Source: Citrobacter amalonaticus
Lineage (GTDB): Bacteria; Pseudomonadota; Gammaproteobacteria; Enterobacterales; Enterobacteriaceae
Assembly: GCF_018323885.1 (NCBI RefSeq)
Contig: NZ_AP024585.1
Location: forward strand, 1,550,001-1,614,000
Length of the DNA stretch: 64,000 nt
Direction of reading: 5' to 3'
Numbering within the stretch: position 1 is the first letter of the stretch; the number at the start of each line of letters is the position of its first letter. Below, piece after piece: positions 49,422 through 59,890 of the stretch. The position numbers and the translations under genes are program-made. The notes beneath the pieces are model-generated. The model was not told where the DNA came from. It saw nothing but the letters and a program-made list of their open reading frames with translations, and searched no databases.

Positions 49422-49493
49422 GTGGAGGATAACGTTGCTTCAGCAACGGCCCGAAGGGCGAGGCGAAGCCGAGTCATCCTGCACGACCCACCA
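49422..49493 (+). repeat. 72-bp structured repeat, copy 4
   Basis: Starts GTGGAGGATAACG; otherwise as copy 2. The spacer before it (AATTTAACATC...GATGTTAAAC) also repeats the spacer before copy 2. Confidence 0.88.
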
Positions 49494-49497
49494 GTGT

Positions 49498-49524
49498 AAA
49501 AAGGCGCCCTAAAGGCGCCTTTTT
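49498..49524 (+). terminator. Rho-independent terminator of the tRNA operon
   Basis: GGCGCC-CTAAA-GGCGCC hairpin followed by five T and preceded by five A. Confidence 0.92.
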
Positions 49525-49561
49525 GCTATGCGCAGAATGTAACGATTCGAACCTGCGTAGC

Positions 49562-49658
49562 GCCTGATGACGCTTCGTTTACCAGGCCGACAATGATTGA
49601 TCGGGTCAATGGCTACGCCCTTCCTGTCCGGATAAGACGTTAGTCGCCATCCGGCGTT
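49562..49658. repeat. REP-like pair
   Basis: GCCTGATGACGCTTCG...ACCAGGCC (49562-49588) and TGTCCGGATAAGACG...CGCCATCCGGCG (49625-49655), both in the gap between the tRNA operon and nadA. Confidence 0.75.
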
Positions 49659-49702
49659 ATCAAGCGCAATTGTTGTGACTTTTGCCGCTCAATCCGCTAT
49701 CT

Positions 49703-49720
49703 TGTTTAGCATATAAAACA
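49703..49720. promoter_or_regulatory. NadR operator
   Basis: TGTTTA-GCATAT-AAAACA fits the NadR site (TGTTTA-N6-TAAACA) with one mismatch, about 75 bp before nadA. NadR represses nadA when NAD is plentiful. Confidence 0.75.
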
Positions 49721-49793
49721 AATATGACCGATCATGGCATGCATCACGCCTTAAGTCGGTTAATTCGTTAAGCTAGCAAAACGAGAAAGCATG

Positions 49794-50837
49794 ATGAGCG
49801 TGATGTTTGATCCTGAAACCGCAATCTATCCGTTTCCCCCGAAGCCGGTACCGCTGAGTGCCGATGAAAAAGCGTTCTACCGCGAAAAAATCAAGCGTCT
49901 GCTGAAAGAGCGTGATGCGGTGATGGTTGCGCACTATTACACCGACCCCGAAATCCAGCAACTGGCCGAAGAGACCGGCGGCTGTATTTCTGACTCACTG
50001 GAGATGGCCCGCTTTGGCGCCAATCATCCCGCCTCGACGCTGCTCGTTGCAGGCGTTCGCTTTATGGGGGAGACGGCTAAAATTCTCAGCCCGGAAAAAA
50101 CTATTTTAATGCCGACCCTCGAGGCGGAATGTTCGCTGGATCTTGGCTGTCCGATCGACGCATTCAGCGCGTTCTGCGATGCCCATCCGGATCGCACCGT
50201 CGTGGTTTATGCCAATACCTCCGCGGCGGTTAAGGCTCGCGCCGACTGGGTGGTGACGTCCAGTATCGCGGTTGAACTGATTGAGCATCTGGATAGTTTG
50301 GGTGAAAAAATCATCTGGGCACCGGATCGCCATCTCGGAAAATATGTTCAAAAACAGACAGGGGCGGATGTCCTTTGCTGGCAAGGGGCGTGCATTGTCC
50401 ATGACGAGTTCAAAACGCAGGCGCTGAGTCGCATGAAAGGTTTATACCCGGACGCCGCGATCCTGGTTCACCCGGAATCACCGCAGGCGATAGTGGATAT
50501 GGCTGATGCTGTCGGTTCCACCAGCCAGCTCATTAATGCAGCTAAAACGCTGCCACATCAGCAACTTATTGTTGCTACCGATCGGGGTATTTTCTACAAA
50601 ATGCAGCAGGCGGTACCGGACAAAGAGTTGCTGGAAGCGCCCACAGCCGGAGAAGGCGCCACCTGCCGCAGCTGCGCGCACTGTCCATGGATGGCGATGA
50701 ACGGCCTTAAAGCCATCGCTGAGGGGCTGGAGCAGGGTGGGCAGACTCATGAGATACAGGTTGACGAAGCGCTGCGAGAAGGCGCATTAGTGCCGTTAAA
50801 CCGTATGCTGGAATTTGCGGCTACACTACGTGCGTAG
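49794..50837 (+). CDS. nadA: Quinolinate synthase A
   Basis: 347 residues from the second of two adjacent ATGs ([18 protein letters not shown]). Condenses iminoaspartate with dihydroxyacetone phosphate to quinolinate in NAD biosynthesis. [4Fe-4S] ligand cysteines are in [21 protein letters not shown] and SCAHCPWM; the last holds the conserved CxxC pair. It precedes pnuC after 25 bp and both are NadR-controlled in enterobacteria. Confidence 0.97.
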   Translation: MSVMFDPETAIYPFPPKPVPLSADEKAFYREKIKRLLKERDAVMVAHYYTDPEIQQLAEETGGCISDSLEMARFGANHPASTLLVAGVRFMGETAKILSPEKTILMPTLEAECSLDLGCPIDAFSAFCDAHPDRTVVVYANTSAAVKARADWVVTSSIAVELIEHLDSLGEKIIWAPDRHLGKYVQKQTGADVLCWQGACIVHDEFKTQALSRMKGLYPDAAILVHPESPQAIVDMADAVGSTSQLINAAKTLPHQQLIVATDRGIFYKMQQAVPDKELLEAPTAGEGATCRSCAHCPWMAMNGLKAIAEGLEQGGQTHEIQVDEALREGALVPLNRMLEFAATLRA

Positions 50838-50862
50838 ATAATCACACGCTCCGGGGGAAAAG

Positions 50863-51582
50863 ATGGACTTTTTTAGCACGCAGAACATTCTGGTACATAT
50901 ACCCATTGGTGCTGGGGGGTACGATCTGTCGTGGATCGAAGCGATAGGCACTATCGCGGGGTTGTTGTGTATTGGTCTCGCCAGTATGGAGAAGATCAGC
51001 AACTACGTTTTTGGCCTGATTAACGTCACGCTGTTTGCGATCATCTTTTTCCAGATCCAGCTCTACGCCAGCCTGCTGTTGCAGCTTTTCTTTTTCGCCG
51101 CCAACATTTACGGCTGGTATGCGTGGTCGCGGCAGACCACGCAGAATGAGGCGGAGCTCAAGATTCGCTGGCTGCCTCTGCCGAAGGCGTTGGGCTGGCT
51201 GGCGGTTTGTGTGGTGGCGATCGGTTTGATGACAATCTATATCGACCCGGTCTTTGCTTTTCTGACCCGTATTGCGGTATCGATCATGCAGATGCTGGGC
51301 CTGCAGGTTGCCGTACCGAATTTACAGCCCGATGCCTTCCCGTTCTGGGATTCCTGCATGATGGTATTGTCGATCGTGGCGATGATCCTGATGACTCGCA
51401 AATACGTTGAGAACTGGCTGCTCTGGGTGGTAATCAATGTGATTAGCGTGGTGATCTTTGCCCTGCAGGGGGTCTATGCGATGTCGCTGGAGTACCTGAT
51501 CCTGACCTTCATCGCGCTTAACGGTAGCCGGATGTGGATTAACAGCGCGCGCGAACGAGGCTCACACGCGCTGTCCCATTAG
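50863..51582 (+). CDS. pnuC: Nicotinamide riboside transporter PnuC
   Basis: 239 residues, a facilitator for nicotinamide riboside driven by internal phosphorylation by NadR kinase. About seven helices, with the WxxWxxW-type signature in [13 protein letters not shown] and a second [16 protein letters not shown] part. Operon partner of nadA. Its stop overlaps the zitB stop by 4 bp from the opposite strand. Confidence 0.95.
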   Translation: MDFFSTQNILVHIPIGAGGYDLSWIEAIGTIAGLLCIGLASMEKISNYVFGLINVTLFAIIFFQIQLYASLLLQLFFFAANIYGWYAWSRQTTQNEAELKIRWLPLPKALGWLAVCVVAIGLMTIYIDPVFAFLTRIAVSIMQMLGLQVAVPNLQPDAFPFWDSCMMVLSIVAMILMTRKYVENWLLWVVINVISVVIFALQGVYAMSLEYLILTFIALNGSRMWINSARERGSHALSH

Positions 51583-52520
51583 TGGTGATGATGTGAATGG
51601 CCGGACACTTTCTGATTGAGATCGCAGTCCGGCCCGTGACAGGGCTGATATTCCATCTGAATGGTGGCGTGTGCAATCTGGTAATGATGAATCAGAAAAT
51701 GCTGGATGCGCGCCAGCAGCCCGTCATGATCATGTGGCGGGATCACCTGTACATGCAGGGTCATGACCGGTTTTTCCCCCACCATCCACACGTGTACGTG
51801 ATGGACGTTTCGCACTTCAGGAAGCTCCCTGCTGAGGTGGCGCTGCAGCGCAGCGATATCCAGCGAAACCGGGGCACCTTCCAGCAACTCATTCACGCTA
51901 TCTTTCAATAAGCGCCACGCACTGCGCAGGACCAGCAGTGAAACCAGTATTGACAGAATAGGGTCGGCAGGCGTCCAGCCGGTCCAGATAATAATCACCG
52001 CCGCGATGATGGCCCCCACAGAACCCAATAAATCCCCCATCACATGCAACGCCGCGGCGCGTACGTTCAGGTTTTTCTCTTCGCTGCCGCGGTGGAGGAT
52101 CCAGAAGGCAAGGATGTTTGCCAGCAATCCGGCGATGGCGATGACCATCATCATGCCGCCCGCCACCGGACGCGGCGTGTAGAAGCGCTCAATCGCCTCC
52201 CAGACGATTAAAATCGTAATCACGACTAACGCAATCGCATTGACGAAAGCGGCCAGCGTCGTCAGTCTCAGCCAGCCAAAGGTGTGGCGGATAGTCGGCG
52301 GTCGGCGGGCGAACTGAACGGCCAATAGCGCAAACAACAGTGCGGCGGCATCGGTCAGCATATGCCCTGCGTCGGCGAGCAACGCCAGTGAACCGGATAA
52401 AATCCCGCCCACTACCTCCAGCAACATAAAGCCTGCCGTGATGCAAAACGCGAGCATCAGACGGCGGGCGTTGCCATCCTCGGGCAGATGAGGGGCCGAA
52501 TGTGAGTGTGAGTGCGCCAT
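51579..52520 (-). CDS. zitB: Zinc transporter ZitB (CDF family)
   Basis: 313 residues, proton-coupled Zn2+ efflux protein of the inner membrane. Six helices, with the metal sites [11 protein letters not shown] (His/Asp) and [11 protein letters not shown]. His-rich ends ([11 protein letters not shown] and GHSHHHH) add cytoplasmic metal-binding residues. A MerR/ZntR-type site was not recognised. Confidence 0.95.
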   Translation of the reverse strand: MAHSHSHSAPHLPEDGNARRLMLAFCITAGFMLLEVVGGILSGSLALLADAGHMLTDAAALLFALLAVQFARRPPTIRHTFGWLRLTTLAAFVNAIALVVITILIVWEAIERFYTPRPVAGGMMMVIAIAGLLANILAFWILHRGSEEKNLNVRAAALHVMGDLLGSVGAIIAAVIIIWTGWTPADPILSILVSLLVLRSAWRLLKDSVNELLEGAPVSLDIAALQRHLSRELPEVRNVHHVHVWMVGEKPVMTLHVQVIPPHDHDGLLARIQHFLIHHYQIAHATIQMEYQPCHGPDCDLNQKVSGHSHHHH

Positions 52521-52586
52521 AATGTCATCCCTTGGGTATTCTTTTCTTAACTGTATGACATCATACCGTTTCTGGATTAATAAATT

Positions 52587-52611
52587 AAAAAAGGAGAGCC
52601 TGAGCTCTCCC
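52587..52611 (-). terminator. Rho-independent terminator of ybgS
   Basis: On the minus strand GGGAGAGC-TCAG-GCTCTCC followed by six T, just downstream of ybgS. Confidence 0.85.
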
Positions 52612-52643
52612 GTTATTAGCCATTTCAGTGTTACTGATCAGTG

Positions 52644-53018
52644 TTACTGAGTGGTGCCATCGGTTTTAGTATCAACGTCGTTGTTAATGCCATTTCCGGT
52701 TTCCACTTTTTTATTCACATCCGGGCAGCGCCCGTCCTTACACATGGTGTTTTTGTGCACCTCATCTTTGGTCATCCCCTCATGGTTCATCGATGAACCA
52801 TTCGGATGCAGCATTGTGCCACCTGAGTTGATGTTGTCGTTATCGACATTATTTGGCGCCACGTTTTCTTTTGCATCCGGAGCGACCTGGCCTGCGTCGG
52901 CGGCGGCGTTCGCCTGGCCATTATTGGTCTGGGCGCTGGTTTCGGCTGCCAGCGCTGCGCCGCTGGCAAGGCTGAGCGTAGCGGTCAGGAAAAGTGAAGC
53001 TAATTTTGTCATTTTCAT
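52644..53018 (-). CDS. ybgS: YbgS-like secreted protein
   Basis: 124 residues with an N-terminal signal peptide ([20 protein letters not shown]..., cut after ALA). The mature part is Asn/Asp/Gly-rich and disordered-looking, with two cysteines in [14 protein letters not shown]. coli YbgS is 126 residues and of unknown function. Nothing in the sequence suggests catalysis. Confidence 0.9.
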   Translation of the reverse strand: MKMTKLASLFLTATLSLASGAALAAETSAQTNNGQANAAADAGQVAPDAKENVAPNNVDNDNINSGGTMLHPNGSSMNHEGMTKDEVHKNTMCKDGRCPDVNKKVETGNGINNDVDTKTDGTTQ

Positions 53019-53246
53019 CAGATGCTCCTGTTATGGTTGAGATGTCGGATAACGTCTTCCAACAGTGCATATGCCAGTCAAGGGTCAGGCAATGGTTAAC
53101 GATCTCAAACGAGCGCAAAGGCTCAGCAGAGAATCTTGAAAAGATTCATAAACAGAGTGGTTACAGTTAAAAATTGTAGGTTAGATCTCGTTTTTCGCTA
53201 CTTTGTGGCGTTTTTTAGCTGAATTCCAGGATTATTCCGTCCGAAG

Positions 53247-53264
53247 TGTAAAAGCCCGTTTACA
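53247..53264. promoter_or_regulatory. TyrR box of aroG
   Basis: TGTAAA-AGCCCG-TTTACA is a perfect palindrome matching the TyrR strong box, 71 bp before aroG. With phenylalanine TyrR represses aroG in E. coli. Confidence 0.88.
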
Positions 53265-53334
53265 CTTTTTGGCTGAGGATATAGATTGGAGGGATTGCAT
53301 TCATTTAGATAAGTATGGCAACGCTGGAATAATC

Positions 53335-54387
53335 ATGAATTATCAGAACGACGATTTACGTATTAAAGAGATCAACGAGTTATTACCCCCTGTCGCACTG
53401 CTGGAAAAATTCCCCGCTACAGAAAATGCCGCCAACACGGTTGCCCATGCGCGTAAAGCCATTCACAAAATTTTGAAGGGGAATGACGATCGCCTGCTGG
53501 TGGTGATTGGGCCGTGCTCTATTCATGATCCTGTGGCGGCGAAAGAGTACGCAGGTCGTCTGCTGGCGCTGCGCGAAGCGCTGAAAGGCGAGCTGGAAAT
53601 CGTCATGCGTGTCTACTTTGAAAAACCGCGTACGACCGTTGGCTGGAAAGGGCTGATTAACGATCCGCACATGGATAACAGCTTCCAGATCAATGACGGT
53701 TTGCGCATTGCGCGTAAGCTGCTGCTGGATATTAACGACAGCGGCCTGCCGACGGCAGGTGAATTCCTCGATATGATCACCCCGCAATACCTGGCGGACA
53801 TGATGAGCTGGGGCGCGATTGGCGCGCGTACTACCGAATCTCAGGTTCACCGTGAGCTGGCGTCGGGTCTTTCTTGTCCGGTCGGCTTCAAGAACGGTAC
53901 TGATGGCACCATTAAAGTGGCGATTGACGCCATCAACGCCGCTGGTGCACCGCACTGCTTCCTGTCTGTCACCAAATGGGGTCACTCTGCCATTGTGAAT
54001 ACCAGCGGTAACGGCGATTGCCATATCATTCTGCGCGGCGGCAAAGAGCCGAACTACAGCGCTGCACATGTCGCGGCGGTGAAAGAGGGTCTGGCGAAAG
54101 CGGGTCTGCCTGCGCAAATCATGATTGATTTCAGCCATGCCAACTCCTGTAAGCAGTTTAAAAAGCAGATGGAAGTTGGGGCTGATGTCTGCCAGCAGAT
54201 TGCTAACGGTGAGACTGCGATAATGGGCGTGATGATTGAAAGTCATCTGGTAGAAGGCAATCAGAACCCGGACAGCGGTGAGCCGCTGGTGTACGGCAAA
54301 AGCATTACCGATGCCTGCATTAACTGGGAAGATACCGACACCATCCTGCGCCAACTTGCGGATGCGGTAAAAGCGCGTCGCGGTTAA
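53335..54387 (+). CDS. aroG: 3-deoxy-7-phosphoheptulonate synthase, Phe-sensitive
   Basis: 350 residues (MNYQNDDLRIKEINELLPP). First step of aromatic amino-acid synthesis: phosphoenolpyruvate plus erythrose 4-phosphate to DAHP. VIGPCSIHDP carries metal-ligand Cys61; KPRTTVGWKGL and SHANSCKQFK are family motifs. The longer upstream frame to 53203 is not the start, as MNYQNDD is the E. coli AroG start and the TyrR box lies in the extension. Confidence 0.97.
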   Translation: MNYQNDDLRIKEINELLPPVALLEKFPATENAANTVAHARKAIHKILKGNDDRLLVVIGPCSIHDPVAAKEYAGRLLALREALKGELEIVMRVYFEKPRTTVGWKGLINDPHMDNSFQINDGLRIARKLLLDINDSGLPTAGEFLDMITPQYLADMMSWGAIGARTTESQVHRELASGLSCPVGFKNGTDGTIKVAIDAINAAGAPHCFLSVTKWGHSAIVNTSGNGDCHIILRGGKEPNYSAAHVAAVKEGLAKAGLPAQIMIDFSHANSCKQFKKQMEVGADVCQQIANGETAIMGVMIESHLVEGNQNPDSGEPLVYGKSITDACINWEDTDTILRQLADAVKARRG

Positions 54388-54401
54388 GTCTTGCGAATAG
54401 A

Positions 54402-54427
54402 AAGCCGACTCATTGAGTCGGCTTTTT
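54402..54427 (+). terminator. Rho-independent terminator of aroG
   Basis: AAGCCGACTC-ATT-GAGTCGGCTT hairpin followed by TTTTA. Confidence 0.92.
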
Positions 54428-54443
54428 TACGTCGTAAGGTAAA

Positions 54444-55196
54444 TTACTTCGCTTTACCCTGGTTGGCGACGGCAGCCGCTTTCGCCGCGATCTCGTCGGC
54501 ATTACCCAGATAGTAACGTTTGATTGGCTGGTAGTTTTCGTCGAACTCATACACCAGCGGCACGCCGGTCGGGATGTTCAGTTCGAGGATTTCGTCTTCG
54601 CTCAGGTTGTCGAGGTATTTCACCAGCGCGCGCAGAGAGTTGCCGTGCGCAGCGATGATCACGCGCTCGCCGCTCTTCATGCGCGGCAGAATGGTTTCAT
54701 TCCAGTAAGGGATCACGCGATCGATGGTCAGCGCCAGGCTCTCGGTCAGCGGCAATTCTTTTTCCGTCAGTTTGGCATAGCGCGGATCGTGGCCCGGATA
54801 GCGCTCGTCATCTTTGGTCAGCTCCGGCGGGGTCACCGCGAAACCACGACGCCACTGTTTAACCTGTTCGTCACCGTATTTCTCAGCGGTTTCTGCTTTG
54901 TTCAGACCTTGCAACGCACCGTAGTGACGTTCGTTCAGTTTCCAGGATTTCTCAACCGGCAGCCAGGCCTGATCCAGTTCATCCAGGACGTTCCACAGCG
55001 TGTGGATGGCACGTTTCAGCACAGAGGTATAAGCAAAATCGAAGCTATAGCCTTCAGCCTTCAGCAGTTTGCCTGCTGCTTTCGCTTCACCCACGCCTTT
55101 CTCGGACAGGTCAACGTCATACCAACCGGTGAAGCGGTTTTCATTGTTCCACTGGCTTTCGCCGTGGCGTACCAGAACCAGCTTAGTTACAGCCAT
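54444..55196 (-). CDS. gpmA: 2,3-bisphosphoglycerate-dependent phosphoglycerate mutase
   Basis: 250 residues from [17 protein letters not shown], where His11 is the phosphohistidine; [10 protein letters not shown] near residue 184 carries the second catalytic His. Interconverts 3- and 2-phosphoglycerate in glycolysis. A frame running five codons further upstream is not used. A Fur-like site lies just upstream. Confidence 0.97.
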   Translation of the reverse strand: MAVTKLVLVRHGESQWNNENRFTGWYDVDLSEKGVGEAKAAGKLLKAEGYSFDFAYTSVLKRAIHTLWNVLDELDQAWLPVEKSWKLNERHYGALQGLNKAETAEKYGDEQVKQWRRGFAVTPPELTKDDERYPGHDPRYAKLTEKELPLTESLALTIDRVIPYWNETILPRMKSGERVIIAAHGNSLRALVKYLDNLSEDEILELNIPTGVPLVYEFDENYQPIKRYYLGNADEIAAKAAAVANQGKAK

Positions 55197-55220
55197 ACTC
55201 TCACTCCTCAAGCTTTATCG

Positions 55221-55242
55221 AATGATAATAATTCTCATTATA
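55221..55242. promoter_or_regulatory. Fur box upstream of gpmA
   Basis: AATGATAATAATTCTCATTA resembles the 19-bp Fur consensus GATAATGATAATCATTATC. A Fur site at this gene is known in E. coli. Confidence 0.7.
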
Positions 55243-55377
55243 TTGCCGTGACGGGGCAGCGGCAATGCTTACGCATAACCATAGCGAAAATACTGCAGCA
55301 GTGTAAGGTTCTTGTGAACTCTAAGTTGCGATTTTGTCTTTGAGTGATGGGGATTTGAGCAAGATGCGATATCTTAA

Positions 55378-55402
55378 GCCCGATACGCAGGTGCTATCGG
55401 GC
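55378..55402 (-). terminator. Stem-loop after galM, gal operon end
   Basis: GCCCGATA and TATCGGGC form an 8-bp stem with a 9-nt loop about 25 bp after galM. There is no clear U run on the minus strand, so it may act with Rho or as an mRNA 3' end. Confidence 0.45.
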
Positions 55403-55427
55403 ATTTTACACTGGCTGTGCCGCACCA

Positions 55428-56468
55428 TCAGGAAGGAATAAAACGATATTCCGTCAGGCTGGCGTACTCCTCTCCGGGGCGCAGAACGCAGTCTGGCTGC
55501 GGCCATTCCGGATGGTTCGGGCTGTCTGGCAGGAATTCGCTCTCCAGCGCCAGGCCCTGATAATCATCGTAGGCGTTCGGTCCGCGTGAAGAGGTGCCAC
55601 CGAGAAAATTACCGGAGTAAAACTGTAGCGCCGGGGCCGAGGTGTAGACCTCCATCTGCAACTTCCCGTCTTGCGAAGTGAGCAGGGCAACCGGTTTTTT
55701 ACTGTCGCCTTTTGCCTGCAACAGGAAGGCGTGATCGTAGCCCTTCACTTTGCGCTGGTCGTCATCGGCAAGAAATTCGCTGGCGATCACCTTCGCGGTG
55801 CGGAAATCAAATGAGGTTCCGGCGACCGGTTTCAGGCCGTCCCGTGGGATCCCGCCTTCATCCACCGGCAGATATTCATCCGCCAGAAGTTGCAGCTTAT
55901 GGTTGCGCACGTCGGTTTGATCGCCATCGAGGTTGAAGTAAACGTGGTTAGTCAGATTGACCGGACACGGCTTATCCACCGTCGCGCGATAGGTAATCGA
56001 GATGCGGTTATCATCGGTCAGACGATATTGCGCCGTGGCGCACAAATTGCCCGGAAAACCCTGATCGCCATCGTCGGAGCTGAGGGCGAACAGTACCTGA
56101 CGTTCGTTCTGATTGACTATCTGCCAGCGGCGTTTATCAAATCCGTTTGGCCCGCCATGTAGCTGATTGACGCCCTGGCTTGGCAGCAGACTGACCGTCT
56201 CACCGCTAAACGTGTAACGGCTGTCGGCAATCCGGTTGGCGTAACGGCCAATCGAGGCACCCAGAAACGCCGACTGATCCTGATAATGCTCCGGACTGGC
56301 GCAGCCCAGTAACGCTTCACGCACGCTGCCGTCGGAAAGGGGAATACGGGCCGAGAGTAACGTAGCACCCCAGTCCATCAGCGTAACCACCATCCCTGCG
56401 TCATTGCGCAGGGTTAGCAGGCGGTACGGCTGACCATCGGGTGCCAGTGCGGGTGTTTCATTCAGCAC
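55428..56468 (-). CDS. galM: Galactose mutarotase (aldose 1-epimerase)
   Basis: 346 residues from a GTG start, with GGAG upstream and a 7-bp overlap with galK, as in E. coli. Converts beta- to alpha-D-galactose. The conserved NRI, NQLHGG, NHVYFNL and [11 protein letters not shown] stretches hold the catalytic His and Glu residues. Last gene of galETKM. Confidence 0.96.
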   Translation of the reverse strand: MLNETPALAPDGQPYRLLTLRNDAGMVVTLMDWGATLLSARIPLSDGSVREALLGCASPEHYQDQSAFLGASIGRYANRIADSRYTFSGETVSLLPSQGVNQLHGGPNGFDKRRWQIVNQNERQVLFALSSDDGDQGFPGNLCATAQYRLTDDNRISITYRATVDKPCPVNLTNHVYFNLDGDQTDVRNHKLQLLADEYLPVDEGGIPRDGLKPVAGTSFDFRTAKVIASEFLADDDQRKVKGYDHAFLLQAKGDSKKPVALLTSQDGKLQMEVYTSAPALQFYSGNFLGGTSSRGPNAYDDYQGLALESEFLPDSPNHPEWPQPDCVLRPGEEYASLTEYRFIPS

Positions 56469-57610
56469 TGTCCTGCTCCTTGTGATGGTTTGCACACATA
56501 GAATGTTTCTTTGATACCGGTTTTAGCTTCGTACTGTGCAGCCACGGCTTGCTGGACGGCAGGGACCAGCGCTTCCGGGATCAGCGCCACAACACAACCG
56601 CCAAATCCACCGCCGGTCATGCGTACACCGCCTTTCTCCCCGATTGTGGCTTTGACAATGTCAACCAGCGTATCAATCTGCGGCACGGTGATTTCAAAAT
56701 CATCACGCATTGAGGCGTGCGATTCCGCCATCAGTTGCCCCATGCGTTGCAGATCGCCTTTTTCCAGCGCGCTGGCGGCTTCAACAGTACGTGCATTCTC
56801 AGTTAACACGTGACGGACGCGTTTGGCAACCAGTGGGTCCAGTTCATTCGCCACGGCGTTAAAGGTATCGAGACTGACATCACGCAATGCCGGTTGCTGG
56901 AAGAAACGCGCGCCTGTTTCGCACTGCTGACGGCGAGTGTTGTACTCGCTACCGACCAGCGTGCGCTTAAAGTTGCTGTTGATGATGACGATCGCTACGC
57001 CTTCTGGCATTGAGACCGCTTTGGTGCCCAGCGTGCGGCAGTCGATCAGCAGGGCATGATCTTTCTTGCCCAGCGCGGAGATGAGCTGATCCATAATCCC
57101 ACAGTTACAGCCGACAAACTGGTTTTCCGCTTCCTGACCGTTGAGCGCAATCTGCGCGCCGTCCAGTGGCAGATGGTAAAGCTGCTGGAACACGGTACCG
57201 ACGGCCACTTCCAGCGAAGCGGAAGAGCTCAGACCCGCGCCCTGTGGGACATTACCGCTGATCACCAGGTCTGCGCCACCAAAGCTGCTGTCGCGCTTGA
57301 GCAGGTGCTTCACCACGCCGCGTACGTAGTTTGCCCACTGCTGGCTGTCATGGGTGACGATAGGAGCATCAAGAGAAAACTCGTCAGTCTGATTATCGTA
57401 ATCGGCCGCAATGACACGGATCTGGCGGTCGTTGCGGGCAGCGCAACTGATCACGGTTTGATAATCAATGGCGCAGGGCAACACAAAACCGTCGTTATAA
57501 TCGGTGTGTTCGCCGATGAGATTGACGCGGCCTGGCGCCTGAATAGTGTGGGTTGCAGGGTAGCCGAATTTTTCAGCAAACAGAGATTGTGTTTTCTCTT
57601 TCAGACTCAT
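56462..57610 (-). CDS. galK: Galactokinase
   Basis: 382 residues, GHMP kinase: phosphorylates alpha-D-galactose to galactose 1-phosphate. Family motifs are [19 protein letters not shown] (galactose signature), [15 protein letters not shown] (ATP loop) and [13 protein letters not shown]. The stop overlaps galM; the start lies 2 bp after galT. Confidence 0.97.
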   Translation of the reverse strand: MSLKEKTQSLFAEKFGYPATHTIQAPGRVNLIGEHTDYNDGFVLPCAIDYQTVISCAARNDRQIRVIAADYDNQTDEFSLDAPIVTHDSQQWANYVRGVVKHLLKRDSSFGGADLVISGNVPQGAGLSSSASLEVAVGTVFQQLYHLPLDGAQIALNGQEAENQFVGCNCGIMDQLISALGKKDHALLIDCRTLGTKAVSMPEGVAIVIINSNFKRTLVGSEYNTRRQQCETGARFFQQPALRDVSLDTFNAVANELDPLVAKRVRHVLTENARTVEAASALEKGDLQRMGQLMAESHASMRDDFEITVPQIDTLVDIVKATIGEKGGVRMTGGGFGGCVVALIPEALVPAVQQAVAAQYEAKTGIKETFYVCKPSQGAGQC

Positions 57611-57612
57611 TT

Positions 57613-58659
57613 TTATACTCCGGATTCGCGAAAATGGATGTCGCTGACCGCGCGCAGACGCTCTGCCGCTTGTTCTGCTGTGAGATCGCGCTGGGTTTCG
57701 GCCAGCATTTCGTAACCGACCATAAATTTGCGGACGGTCGCGGAGCGTAGCAGCGGCGGATAAAAGTGCGCGTGTAGCTGCCAGTGTTCGTTCTCTGCAC
57801 CGTTAAACGGCGCGCCGTGCCAGCCCATTGAATAGGGGAAAGAGCACTGGAACAGGTTGTCGTAACGACTGGTCAGTTTTTTCAACGCCAGCGCAAGGTC
57901 TGCGCGCTGTTCGTCGGTCAAATCAGTAATGCGCAGCACATGCGCTTTCGGCAGTAATAGCGTTTCGAAGGGCCAGGCTGCCCAGTAAGGGACGACAGCC
58001 AGCCAGTGATCGGTTTCTACTACCGTACGGCTGCCGTCAGCCAGTTCACGCTGCACATAGTCAACCAGCATCGGCGACCCCTGCTCAGCAAAATAAGTTC
58101 TTTGCAGGCGATCTTCGCGTTCAGCTTCGTTTGGCAGGAAACTGTTGGCCCAAATCTGGCCGTGGGGGTGGGGATTCGAGCAGCCCATCGCCGTGCCTTT
58201 GTTTTCAAAGACCTGTACCCAGGGATAACGTTTCCCAAGATCAGCGGTTTGCTCTTGCCAGGTTTTCACTATTTCGGTCAGGGCAGGAATGCTAAGCTCC
58301 GGCAGGGTTTTACTGTGATCCGGTGAAAAGCAAATAACGCGACTGGTGCCGCGTGCGCTCTGGCAGCGTATCAGCGGGTCGTGACTGTCCGGCGCGTCAG
58401 GCGTATCCGTCATCAGCGCGGCAAAGTCGTTAGTGAACACAAACGTCCCACTGTAATCCGGATTTTTATCACCGGTGACGCGGGTATTGCCCGCGCACAG
58501 GAAACAGTCCGGATCGTGTGCTGGCAGTACGTCATTAGAGGGTGTTTCTTGCGCCCCTTGCCAGGGGCGCTTAGCACGATGCGGCGACACCAGAATCCAC
58601 TGTCCGGTGAGCGGATTAAAACGACGATGCGGATGATCGACGGGGTTGAATTGATTCAT
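57613..58659 (-). CDS. galT: Galactose-1-phosphate uridylyltransferase
   Basis: 348 residues. Swaps UDP-glucose and galactose 1-phosphate. The catalytic HPHPHGQIW active-site motif (nucleophilic His of the HPH triad) is intact; the N-terminal [19 protein letters not shown] is the uridine site. Between galE and galK. Confidence 0.97.
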   Translation of the reverse strand: MNQFNPVDHPHRRFNPLTGQWILVSPHRAKRPWQGAQETPSNDVLPAHDPDCFLCAGNTRVTGDKNPDYSGTFVFTNDFAALMTDTPDAPDSHDPLIRCQSARGTSRVICFSPDHSKTLPELSIPALTEIVKTWQEQTADLGKRYPWVQVFENKGTAMGCSNPHPHGQIWANSFLPNEAEREDRLQRTYFAEQGSPMLVDYVQRELADGSRTVVETDHWLAVVPYWAAWPFETLLLPKAHVLRITDLTDEQRADLALALKKLTSRYDNLFQCSFPYSMGWHGAPFNGAENEHWQLHAHFYPPLLRSATVRKFMVGYEMLAETQRDLTAEQAAERLRAVSDIHFRESGV

Positions 58660-58667
58660 GATATTTC

Positions 58668-59684
58668 TTAATCCTCGTATCCCTGCGGATGACGCGACTG
58701 CCAGTGCCAGGTGTCCTGCGCCATCTCATCAAGCGTGCGCGTGACACGCCAGTCCAGTTCGCGGTCGGCTTTGCTGGCATCTGCCCAGTAGGCTGGCAGG
58801 TCGCCATCACGACGCGGAGCAAAATGATAATTCACCGGTTTTCCGCAGGCTTTGCTGAAGGCTTTGACCACGTCCAGCACGCTGCTGCCGACGCCTGCGC
58901 CGAGGTTGTAAATATGGACGCCCTGTTTGCCCGCCAGTTTTTCCATCGCGGCAACGTGACCATCAGCCAGATCCATCACGTGGATGTAATCGCGGACACC
59001 GGTACCGTCTTCGGTCGGATAATCGTTGCCAAAAATGGCGAGGGAGTCGCGACGGCCCACTGCAACCTGGGCGATGTAAGGCATCAGGTTATTCGGGATG
59101 CCCTGCGGGTCTTCGCCCATGTCCCCTGATGGATGCGCGCCGACCGGGTTGAAATAGCGCAGCAGCGCGATGCTCCATTCCGGCTGGGCTTTTTGCAGAT
59201 CGGTGAGGATTTGCTCAACCATCAGTTTACTTTTGCCATAAGGGCTTTGCGGCGTGCCGGTCGGGAAGCTTTCAACGTAAGGGATTTTCGGCTGGTCGCC
59301 GTAGACGGTGGCGGATGAGCTGAAAATGAAGTTTTTGACGCCGGCGGCGCGCATGGCACTAATCAGTCGCAGTGTTCCGTTGACGTTGTTGTCATAGTAT
59401 TCCAGCGGCTTTGCAACGGATTCGCCGACGGCCTTCAGTCCGGCAAAATGGATGACGGTGTCAATGGCGTGATCGTGCAGGATCTCCGTCATCAGCGCTT
59501 CGTTACGGATATCGCCTTCAACAAACGTTGGATGTTTGCCGCTCAGACGTTCAATAACAGGCAGTACGCTACGCTTACTGTTGCAGAGGTTATCAAGGAT
59601 GATGACGTCATGACCGTTTTTCAGCAATTGTACACAAGTATGACTTCCTATGTAACCGCTACCACCGGTGACCAGAACTCTCAT
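58668..59684 (-). CDS. galE: UDP-glucose 4-epimerase
   Basis: 338 residues. NAD-dependent short-chain dehydrogenase: [11 protein letters not shown] (7-17) binds NAD, and the catalytic Tyr/Lys are in [11 protein letters not shown]. First gene of the gal operon. The internal GalR operator OI lies inside its first codons, as in E. coli. Confidence 0.97.
   Translation of the reverse strand: MRVLVTGGSGYIGSHTCVQLLKNGHDVIILDNLCNSKRSVLPVIERLSGKHPTFVEGDIRNEALMTEILHDHAIDTVIHFAGLKAVGESVAKPLEYYDNNVNGTLRLISAMRAAGVKNFIFSSSATVYGDQPKIPYVESFPTGTPQSPYGKSKLMVEQILTDLQKAQPEWSIALLRYFNPVGAHPSGDMGEDPQGIPNNLMPYIAQVAVGRRDSLAIFGNDYPTEDGTGVRDYIHVMDLADGHVAAMEKLAGKQGVHIYNLGAGVGSSVLDVVKAFSKACGKPVNYHFAPRRDGDLPAYWADASKADRELDWRVTRTLDEMAQDTWHWQSRHPQGYED
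59650..59665. promoter_or_regulatory. Internal GalR operator OI in galE
   Basis: GTGGTAGCGGTTACAT (minus strand), as in E. coli; works with OE to form the repression loop. Confidence 0.9.
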
Positions 59685-59739
59685 AATTCGCTCCGTTAAG
59701 CTTATGGTATGGAATTACCATAGCATAACAAAGATGCGA

Positions 59740-59761
59740 AAAGTGTGACATGGAATAAAAT
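59740..59761. promoter_or_regulatory. CRP site at the gal promoter
   Basis: AAGTGTGACATGGAATAAA overlaps the half-site TGTGA of the classical gal CRP site at -41.5. The P1/P2 -10 boxes lie between it and galE (minus strand TATGGTA/TATGCTA, 59701-59727). Confidence 0.85.
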
Positions 59762-59762
59762 A

Positions 59763-59778
59763 GTGGAATCGTTTACAC
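59763..59778. promoter_or_regulatory. External GalR/GalS operator OE
   Basis: GTGTAAACGATTCCAC (minus strand), identical in pattern to E. coli OE. Confidence 0.9.
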
Positions 59779-59855
59779 TCACGATTTCTCACGCTGAGTC
59801 ATCAATTAATCGATTATAAATCATTAACTTTAAGAATGATTGCGCCTTTTATCCG

Positions 59856-59879
59856 AAAAAAAAGGGCGCTTTCGCGCCC
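59856..59879 (-). terminator. Rho-independent terminator of modF
   Basis: On the minus strand GGGCGC-GAAA-GCGCCC followed by eight T, just after the modF stop. Confidence 0.88.
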
Positions 59880-59890
59880 ACGGATGAAAA

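Noticed and set aside
48587..49493. CRISPR-like array from regularly repeated sequence
   Set aside because: The repeats are tRNA genes and their 72-bp companions, with repeated rather than unique spacers and no cas genes.
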